Below are positions 1 to 7,600 of a DNA stretch of 9,618 nucleotides, piece after piece. The stretch comes from Candidatus Thalassarchaeaceae archaeon. GTDB taxonomy: Archaea > Thermoplasmatota > Poseidoniia > Poseidoniales > Thalassarchaeaceae. The stretch lies in contig JASLKO010000034.1 of NCBI GenBank assembly GCA_030747475.1, positions 1 to 9,618 on the forward strand, written 5' to 3'. Made by a program: the position numbers and the translations under genes. Numbering within the stretch: position 1 is the stretch's first letter; each line of letters begins with the position of its first letter. The notes beneath the pieces are model-generated. The model made no database searches. It was not told where the DNA came from and worked only from the letters and a program-made list of their open reading frames with translations.

Positions 1-1
1 C

Positions 2-220
2 CGTACTGGAACCGCCAGTTCAATGATGGGTGATTGGGATGATTACGCTGCAAATGTATCTTCGATTGCAACAAAACCAACAGATGTTGCAATTTTTATT
101 CCGTTGGAGAATATTTCCTTTGCCCCTTCCACGACCTATACCGTTGAAATCACATTATCTCAGTCCGGTGATCCATGGGAACTGGACTCAAGTCAAACAT
201 ATCGTTTTTCAATAATTTAG
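2..220 (+). CDS. C-terminal fragment of a secreted protein ending in an Ig-like domain (5' end outside window)
   Basis: The frame is open from the left edge (RTGTASSMMGDWDDY...) to the TAG at 218-220, giving 72 visible residues. The last 40 residues contain the pattern L-x(n)-TTYTVEI-TLSQSGDPWELDSSQTYRFSII. This resembles the closing strands of bacterial or archaeal Ig-like domains of the SbsA/Big_5 type, in which 'Y-T-V-x-I' and a final 'Y-x-F-x-I' strand frame a short loop. These domains are structural spacers in cell-surface or S-layer-associated proteins. The protein ends directly after the last strand, so no C-terminal membrane anchor or sorting signal is seen; any anchor would have to be upstream. 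ATGs at 23 and 26 lie inside the domain and are unlikely to be the real start, because the frame continues upstream. The domain call rests on pattern similarity only. Confidence 0.6.
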   Translation, partial: RTGTASSMMGDWDDYAANVSSIATKPTDVAIFIPLENISFAPSTTYTVEITLSQSGDPWELDSSQTYRFSII

Positions 221-337
221 GCTCACTTTCACTGGTTTTCGGGGCACTGCTCCACTTTCACTTTCAATTCACTAGCACCCTCATGCAAATGGAGGTAGTG
301 CGGATGCCCGGCCAGTGGAATCTACAAGGGATGCAAA
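221..337. other. Intergenic gap with no recognisable promoter or RNA gene
   Basis: This 117-bp stretch lies between the stop of the upstream secreted-protein gene and the ATG of the small ORF. It is not strikingly AT-rich and I see no clear archaeal TATA box, tRNA or terminator hairpin. Its only clear signal is the purine-rich GGAGGTAG at 291-298, described separately. Confidence 0.5.
291..298 (+). promoter_or_regulatory. Strong Shine-Dalgarno-like sequence GGAGGTAG
   Basis: GGAGGT at 291-296 is complementary to the conserved CCUCC at the 3' end of archaeal 16S rRNA. It sits 7 nt before an ATG at 304. That ATG opens a frame of only 15 codons (MPGQWNLQGMQNAER, stop 349-351), which overlaps the ATG at 338 of the next ORF. 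It could therefore serve a tiny leader peptide coupled to the 338 ORF, or be chance. It is too far (41 nt) from 338 to act on that start directly. Confidence 0.3.
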
Positions 338-589
338 ATGCTGAACGATAATACATTGGAAGAACTGACTGAAATGATGCAATCACTGGCCAATCGTGTG
401 ATTCGAGGAAATATGGGGGCTGCTACAGATTTACTTTGCTGGACTCCTCTTGCACCATGGATTCGTGCCTCGCGTCGATCGAGAATTCAATCTCAAACAC
501 ATGAAGGCAGATTGCGGGAAAAGGCTAGCATACTTTGTGAAAATGCAACTCGTGATCACGCTGATCTTCTCGTCTCAGCCTGGAACTAA
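338..589 (+). CDS. Small hypothetical protein, 83 aa
   Basis: An ATG-started frame of 83 codons ends at the TAA at 587-589. A weak Shine-Dalgarno-like AAGGGA (326-331) lies 6 nt before the start, and an in-frame TAG at 296-298 excludes a longer version. The product begins acidic and probably helical (MLNDNTLEELTEMMQSLANR) and has a basic middle (IRASRRSRIQ), followed by EGRLREKASILCENATRDHA. No signal peptide or membrane segment is visible. I do not recognise the family. It fills the space between the upstream stop and the rfcS stop exactly, converging on rfcS with no intervening base, which fits a compact genome but is not proof of expression. A frame starting with TTG at 450 overlaps it and runs into rfcS antisense; I consider that one spurious. 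Conservation in related genomes would be needed to be sure. Confidence 0.4.
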   Translation: MLNDNTLEELTEMMQSLANRVIRGNMGAATDLLCWTPLAPWIRASRRSRIQSQTHEGRLREKASILCENATRDHADLLVSAWN

Positions 590-1543
590 TCATTTTGACA
601 GATTGGAACAAATCGATGCTGTCATTGCATCGAGTTGGAGGGATTCCCCACCACCTTCAACAAGCCGGAAATCGATTTCTGCCATCATTTCAGTAATTTC
701 GAGTTTCTGCATCTCACTCAAAAATTCAGCATTATACAATGCTCTGTGAAGTTGATTGACTAAATCCGTTCCAGCCAATCCAAATTGATCGAGAACAGAT
801 CGAAGTCGGCGTCTTGCAGGGTGGAAACCATCTTCCTTACATGCCAAGAGATATCCATGTAATTCTTCGGGGGGTGCCGTTGCCGTTGTTTCGTAAATCA
901 AACTTCGAGTCACGTGCGTATCCAAACTGGCACTCACCTGTAATGCGGTAATGGCTCGGCGTAAATCCCCAAGGCTCACATGAACGATTGCTTCACAAGC
1001 ATCATCTTCAAGTTGAATTCCTTCAGATTCAGCTACGGATTGAATCTGCATTCTAACCTGATCATCAGCAAGTGGCCGGAAACGGAACACTGCACACCTG
1101 GACTGAATTGGTTCAATGATTTTTGAGGAATAATTACATGATAGGATAAATCGGCATGTTTCTGCATATTGTTCCATAATTCGCCGCAGGGCACCTTGCG
1201 CATCAGCGGTCAATGCATCGGCTTCATCAAGAAAAATGACTTTGAATTCGACACCAAGTGGTGAGGTTCTGGCGAATTGTTTGACTTTGGTTCGAATACT
1301 TTCCAGTTTTCGCTCATCACTCGCATTCATTTCCAGTAAATTGTCACTGGACCTTTCACCAAAAACATCGGCGCACAATGCGAGAGCTGCTGTTGTTTTT
1401 CCAGTCCCAGGTGGGCCGGCCAATAGGAGGTGCGGGAATGTCCCACCATCTGCATAAGCAGCCAACCGCTCGACAGTTGCTGATTGCCCTCGAATATCGC
1501 GAACCGTCTTGGGCCGGTGCTTCTCAACCCACATCTTCGACAT
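590..1543 (-). CDS. rfcS: Replication factor C small subunit (archaeal clamp loader ATPase)
   Basis: RfcS is the AAA+ subunit that, with RfcL, opens and loads the PCNA sliding clamp on primer-template DNA at the replication fork. The 317-aa product has the family's usual length of about 320 residues. Visible motifs are the N-terminal MWVEKHRP signature (4-11), Walker A GPPGTGKTT (43-51), NASDER (73-78), Walker B FLDEAD (104-109), sensor 1 SCNYSSKI (135-142), the SRC arginine-finger motif (148-150) and sensor 2 GDLRRAI (192-198). The helical C-terminal collar ends with the conserved EIDFRLVEGG segment. I chose the ATG at 1543 (MSKMWVEK) because family members begin only a few residues before W-V-E-K. 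The frame stays open upstream to a TTG at 1651, but that extension would cross the intergenic inverted repeat. The ATG at 1534 is the other candidate. No rfcL is present in the window, so the gene stands alone between secreted-protein genes. Confidence 0.96.
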   Translation of the reverse strand: MSKMWVEKHRPKTVRDIRGQSATVERLAAYADGGTFPHLLLAGPPGTGKTTAALALCADVFGERSSDNLLEMNASDERKLESIRTKVKQFARTSPLGVEFKVIFLDEADALTADAQGALRRIMEQYAETCRFILSCNYSSKIIEPIQSRCAVFRFRPLADDQVRMQIQSVAESEGIQLEDDACEAIVHVSLGDLRRAITALQVSASLDTHVTRSLIYETTATAPPEELHGYLLACKEDGFHPARRRLRSVLDQFGLAGTDLVNQLHRALYNAEFLSEMQKLEITEMMAEIDFRLVEGGGESLQLDAMTASICSNLSK

Positions 1544-1633
1544 CCGAATCAAACCCTGTTTTTGGCGGGCGTCAATGAACCTATCTCTCTTGCATATTTC
1601 TATGATTTTTTGTATGCATTGACCATACATAGT
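1544..1633. promoter_or_regulatory. Divergent intergenic promoter region of rfcS and the giant surface-protein gene
   Basis: This 90-bp gap separates the two divergent start codons, and its AT-rich core is at about 1591-1620. On the minus strand, GAAATATG (complement of about 1593-1600) is a candidate TATA box for rfcS. With normal archaeal spacing, transcription would begin near 1568-1570, leaving a leader of about 25 nt. On the plus strand, CATATTTC in the same place could serve the giant gene, with transcription starting near 1620 inside the inverted repeat. Neither box is a perfect match to the archaeal consensus, so both are inferred from composition and spacing. Confidence 0.3.
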
Positions 1634-1645
1634 ATGGTCGATGCA
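1615..1645. repeat. 31-bp inverted repeat: 14-bp arms, 3-nt loop, over the giant gene's first start codon
   Basis: The left arm TGCATTGACCATAC (1615-1628) is the reverse complement of the right arm GTATGGTCGATGCA (1632-1645), apart from one position. The loop is ATA (1629-1631). The single mismatch pairs T1620 with G1640, which would be a G-U wobble in RNA, so the transcript could form a 14-bp hairpin. The inner eight pairs are perfect. The ATG at 1634-1636 is buried in the right arm. It could be a dimeric repressor operator between two divergent genes, or a hairpin that hides the start codon. There is no T-run after it, so it is not a typical terminator. Confidence 0.75.
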
Positions 1646-4600
1646 CCGCAACCCCTTAACAGTAGATTGACCCGTCCTGCTCCGAGGCCCATGACGAGTG
1701 AAGCGAGGAACTGGAGTACAACCACAGGTGCAATCCTGATGGTGAGCTTGATGCTATTCAGCACATGGATACAGGTAATTGACAATGAAACGAACTTGGA
1801 AGAGGCTCCAGTTGCACGTTTTTTGACAGCGAGTGATACGCTGACAACCGATGCACAAACGAATTCTAGCCAACCTTCCACCAACTATGGCAGTGCCCAA
1901 AATCTGTTGGTTGGAGATTATCCAATTTTCACCAATGCACGAATTTTGGCCAATATCCCATTGACCCTCAGTGACGGTGGCGTTTTGCCATCAACTGCAG
2001 TGGTTAGCGATGCGATTTTAGAACTGCGTTGCCGAAAGATTTCCTTCTTGGATACAGGCGATACTGCCCTTTATCCTGCTCGATTGTTAACTGATTTTGA
2101 TGAGTCCAATGCGACGCACAATGTCAGTGACACGGGCGCTCCTTGGAACATCACCGGCGCCAATGGTGTCGGTGTTGACCGTGCACATTGGGAACCTGGT
2201 GACATGAATACTGTAGGGAATAACCAGGTCCGGGTCTTCAATTTAAATCTCACATCGTTGGTTCAGGATGCCTTACGAAACGGCGAATCGAACATGAGCA
2301 TCGTCATTTCAGGTGTTGGTATGCCCGTTTATTGTGCATCAAGTGATCATCCGACGAGCAGCGAACGGCCTGCGATTGATTTCGAATATACACTGGGTGT
2401 AGCGCCCAATCAAGGTAGCATTGTAATCGCCGGTCCTACGGATGGAGAAATCATCGCAGATCCGTCTGAACTACTGATCGCACCAGATTACAGTCCAACG
2501 ATTTCTTGGAACAATCTATCCTCTAGCCATGTTGAATTACAATTGTCATCAGGTGACGATTTCCGTTCAGTAGATGATGAAACACGCATTTGGAATTCAT
2601 GGGCAGATCCTAGTGACTTCTCCATGAGCAATGGTGAATTCACCACTCCATCTGGTGAGGCCAACCTATTGAATGGGACTTGGGTTCATTTCAGAATGCG
2701 TTCAGTAAACAGCTCGATTCTAGGGCCATGGGTTGAAGGGTACTTTGGATTGCCATCTGAACTTGGAGCTCTAAATGGACAAGGGCACGCTGAAATTTTA
2801 CTGCGCAATGATTCGATGAACCTTGGATTTGGAACAGTTCACGACACCTGGGTCATGGATGGAAACACATCCTACAATGGAAATGACGACTATCGAATGC
2901 GAATTGGGCATTCCAATGATTCTACCGAGGGGAACATGCATGCATTCATTCGAGTGAACATGGAACAGGTCCCGATTCATGACAACGTCACCATTCATGA
3001 AGCGACTCTCAATTTGCGTCGAACAGATCGAACTGGAGAACCAATGGTCTCTGCTTGGTTGATGGATTCAAGCACTGGGCACGTGTTCAAAGAACTCGAC
3101 TATGCGAACCGTAGCAATGGCGTCACTTGGAACAATGGTGGGATTGACAATATCGATGGAAAATCAATACTAGGTACTGTGAATGGCAATCAAACAGGGA
3201 CATCAACTCTCACCTTTGACGCCACATCCTATGTACAGGCTTACCTGAACAATGGTCACACTGGTGACATGGATTTCTTGGTAAATGCAATCGGTCTCGC
3301 TGGTGAAGAGATTGAAATTGCAACAGGTGATGAGCCATTCTCATATCGTCCACACCTGGACATCACCTACTCTTGGGGTGATTCAGTATCGACAACGGAT
3401 GCTGATGTATTGTCTCCAGCAGATGGAAGTGCTGCATGGGATGTTGTTGCCTGGGGCTTAGAAAGTACAACCACACCTACGATTTCGTGGGACCCTTCGG
3501 TTGCATCTCATGCCAATGGAAATCCAGCTGATGTCGTGATTCAATTGTTCCCGGACGGATTGGGTGGCGCGATTCCAATGACAGCAGATAGCCGTGAAGA
3601 TGGAGGATTCGACCTCACAAATGGAGAATACACCATACCCTCCTCATGGAATTTACAGTGGGCCAATACATACGAATGGAGAATGTTGATGGTTGAGGAC
3701 GATGAACAGAGCGGATGGTCTAGTTCCTCTTTCCTCGTCTCAGAAATCAACTCCACGAGTTTGGGTGGTGGCGAGCATGAATTGCGTTACAGACACGGAA
3801 ATGGCACTGCCATGAGTCTTGAAGAATTGCCGAATTGTGCCGATTTAACACTTGAAGGAGGGTTGGCATCTGGAATGAATCTTGATGGACAAGATCTCAC
3901 AGTGTCTGACAACCAAGTCGCCTTGCTCAGTTGTGACCTCTCTAGTCACGCAATGCCCGATGGTTTGGCCATTGTCTCCGCAATTATCCGTGTCAAAACC
4001 CTTCAGCAGTCGGGCATTGGTTCGTTTGCGATTCCAATGACGATGTATGAAAGCAATGTTCACGATTGGAGTGAAAGTTCGGCCACTTGGAACACAACAG
4101 ATGGCAGTACACCGTGGAATGCACCTGGTGCTAGCGGTACAGAGCGAGTACAATCACTCGACACCACCGACATTAGTGCTAGCAATACATGGTACGAATG
4201 GAATGTTACTGCTGCGGTTCAAAGTGGAATGCGAACCGATTCACAAATTGATTTCATTTTGGCTTCAGACAGTTGGAATGCGGTTTCATTCTATGATCGT
4301 GGCAGTGGCTCTATGCCCGAATTGGTCATCATATACACCAACGGCTCCAACGCTGCACCCAATGTACCAATTGACCTGTCTCCCGCCAACGGAGATTGGA
4401 TTCTAAGTGGCGACTATACCTTCACAGTCGACCAAACACCAACGCTTTCTTGGAACGAGACTGGAACACCCGCTGCCAATGCGTGGCAGGTTCAAGTCGA
4501 CGCAGACAGCAGTTTCAGTTCTAGTTCACTTTTGACGTTCTCATCGTGGATCGACACCAGTTCCTTCAGTGGGACGTCATTCACATTTGGCAGTGATTTG

Positions 4601-7600
4601 TCTGCAGGGGAGGAATTCTATTGGCGCGCTCGCGGAATTTCCGCAACAGGCCAAATCGGGCTTTGGTCTGCAGGTACTAGTTTTGTCATCCCAGATTTGG
4701 ACGTGAATCAAATTGATTCAGACACATACAAGGTCAGCATGGGACATGGAGATATTTTGTCTGATGGCAGCATGCCTTTGTTTACCGACACATGGATTTC
4801 GTGGGCATCTTCTAGCTTGAATGATACTCATGCTGATGAAGACACCCTCTTCATCTCAGGAACATCGAGTGCTCTCATCGAGATTCCCATTGATGGAATC
4901 GGTGCATTGCCACATCCCTCAAATGCCAAATTGGTCGGTGCAAGCCTCAGTTTCCAAGTCTTGACCAACAACTCAAGCACACCTTCAATTGCAATCTATG
5001 AAACCTTGCAAGATTGGGATTCTTCAGCTACTGGGCTTGCTTATGATGGCACAACAAACTGGAGTGCTCTTGGAGGTACAAGCATACAAGATCGCTCAGA
5101 ATGGGTTGATGTTGTGGTTGATCAAGCAGCGAGTTCCCTAATGCACATGGATATCACTGAAATTGTTCAAGCGGCTATGGTACGTGGTGATGATAGCGTG
5201 GGATTGATGTTGAGTGTTGAAGCGAATTCAAATGATCAAATTGTTTTGGCCAGTACCGAGACACAGTTCGATGCCAATGAACCCGAACTCTCTCTGACTT
5301 GGCAGAATGGGACAGCAACATCTCCGACTCAAGCCGCAACGATCCTTTCACCTGCAAATGGGGATATCCTCTGGGATTACCCCTCGATGTTATCCGATGA
5401 CAACCCCAGTACGTCTTGGAGTCATCCAGCGTCTGCCAACTTGACCGCTTGGAGAATCTATTCCTATCCGACCAACGATGGCCCATGGGGTGGTGTCACA
5501 GTCATCGACAGTCGGACCTGTTCGACTTGTACGTTTGACATGTCTAACCTGACCATGGTTGACACAAATTCGCAGTTTGGTCAAGATGACGAATATTCGT
5601 GGGTCATTCAGCCCATTCAAGATGGAATGTTCGGTCCACGTTCAGTGGTTGAGAATTTCATCGTACCAAATGACATTGGCGATTCGGTTAACGGTACCGA
5701 TTACTGGGTCGAATTGACCAATGGAAATGCATACTCTGCCGGCAACCTGTATGATGTTGCAGAAGGTGCATACATCGATTCTTGCAATCCAAATACTGCT
5801 TACGGAACAACAGCCAGCCATCAATCGATTGGAGCCTCGAATGGTGGCCCCGCTTGTACGAATGCTGGCCATGAATCCCGCTCTTTGTTGCAGTTCGATA
5901 TTTCCAATATTCCAATCATGGACAACAATCCATGGCAGGTTGTTGAAGCCCACATCGAAATGTATCGGCTGAGTGGTTCGAGTAACTACAACACAAATGT
6001 CTCCGTATCCAATGTGCACTGCAATTGGGCTGAAGGCACCGTCACATGGAATGATTGCGCCACAAACAATTCTTGGCAAGCTCCAGGTGCATATGGCATC
6101 AATGATGCTGAAATGCCTGTTGAAATGACAAATGTCAGTGGCAATGGTTGGTATTCCTGGAACGTAACCCAACTCATGCAGCAAGCGCACATGACTGGTT
6201 CTGACACACTCAACCTTTTGTTTGCTTCAGAGGATTCGAACCTAAACGCCCGCCACTCTTTCATCAATGAAGATGCGACTGGTGTTTACGAAACATTGAG
6301 GCCAATTATCACGCTAACTTATCGCGCTGGCACACAATCAATGCCATCTGCACCGTCATGGGATTCTGGATTGACTGCAAACGGTCCATTCACATCATGG
6401 GATTTGAACTCACTACGCCCAACCCCGTTGGACCCCCTCCCCTCTGCTTGGACACACTCTTCGGCCAGTACGATTGACTCCTGGCAAGTACAGTATGCCA
6501 AGAATGATCGATTTACTGATGACACATGGATTTATGATTCAAGTGATACAAATACATGGCGAAGTGCCACATTTGACATTGCCAACTTGACAATGCATGA
6601 ATCCGCCAGCTCAGGCCAAGGTGATCACTGGAACCATCTGCGAATTCGAGCTGTACAAGATGGTGTTTACAGCAATTGGTCCGCACCTTTCCAAGCCCGT
6701 GTTCCAGATGAGCAAGGTAGCGATGATGGTGCAGGAAATTTCACTGTGACAATGCAGCGTGGAGCCGTATTCGTCGACACAGGTGTATTGCCAACCATGC
6801 CTGATTCGTATGTCACATCAAACACATTCGGTCAGACAACAAATTATGGTTCAGCGACCACCATTGCCGTTGGACTTGATCCGGCTGACTCAGCGCATGA
6901 TGCCGTTGGCCTAGTCTCAATTGATTTGGCAGAGTACCCATACCCTGCAACCATGTTGCCCACTTCGGTAACACTGCGAATGTATGTGGCGAGTGTCGTT
7001 GGAACAGGTGCACATAGCATTGCCATTCACGATTGTTCTGGATTTACAGAATCAAGTGTGAGCTGGAACAATTACAACCCGAATACACAGTGTGGTTCAA
7101 GCGCATCGTCTTCGATGACTTCGACTAGCACTACATCTGGCGTATGGTACGAATGGGATGTCACTAGCATCGCTCGTAGTGCATGGGCAGGCAGTGGTGT
7201 CATGAACATGGGATTGCAAACAGGTTGGGCTGGAACTGTATACTTCAATTCAGCAGATGGTTCAAGTGACTACGCGCCAGAATTGGTTGTCGATTATGTT
7301 GACAACCCAAACAATGCTTCTTCACCTGCACAGGTATCGCTTCTCTCACCTGAGCAATTGGAAGTCGTCTATGAGGTTGGACAACATACTTTGGGCATCG
7401 AATCAAGACCAGTCCTGACATGGGACTCGCTTGGAGATGCAACCGGGTATATTCTGATACTCAGCAATGCGAGTGGATCACAGACCTACAAGTCCTGGGA
7501 TTCCAACAGCAATTCAGGATTCAATTTGGGAGCAACCGCAGCAACTCCTTCGACATGGACGCCTGGATTTGATATGGCGACTGGCGAAATTTACACATGG

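Noticed and set aside
450..749. Forward frame of 99 codons from a TTG, overlapping the 83-aa ORF and the end of rfcS
   Set aside because: It runs more than 150 bp antisense into the conserved C-terminus of rfcS, starts with TTG and shows no recognisable protein features.
1544..1651. Upstream extension of rfcS to a TTG at 1651
   Set aside because: It would add 36 residues before the W-V-E-K motif that is normally close to the N-terminus in RfcS. It also crosses the inverted repeat and overlaps the divergent gene's possible start.
1600..1884. Minus-strand frame of 94 codons over the start of the giant gene
   Set aside because: It overlaps both the inverted repeat and the signal-peptide coding region, and its hydrophobic stretch is largely the complement of the signal segment.
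4047..4406. Forward frame of 119 codons in another phase inside the giant gene
   Set aside because: The main frame here encodes clear DNRLRE motifs (WYEWNVT, MPELVIIY), so the alternative phase is a shadow.
5642..6190. Minus-strand frame of 182 codons
   Set aside because: It lies wholly antisense to DNRLRE domain 5, which matches the family pattern continuously. The antisense product is low in recognisable structure and is explained by codon composition of the giant gene.
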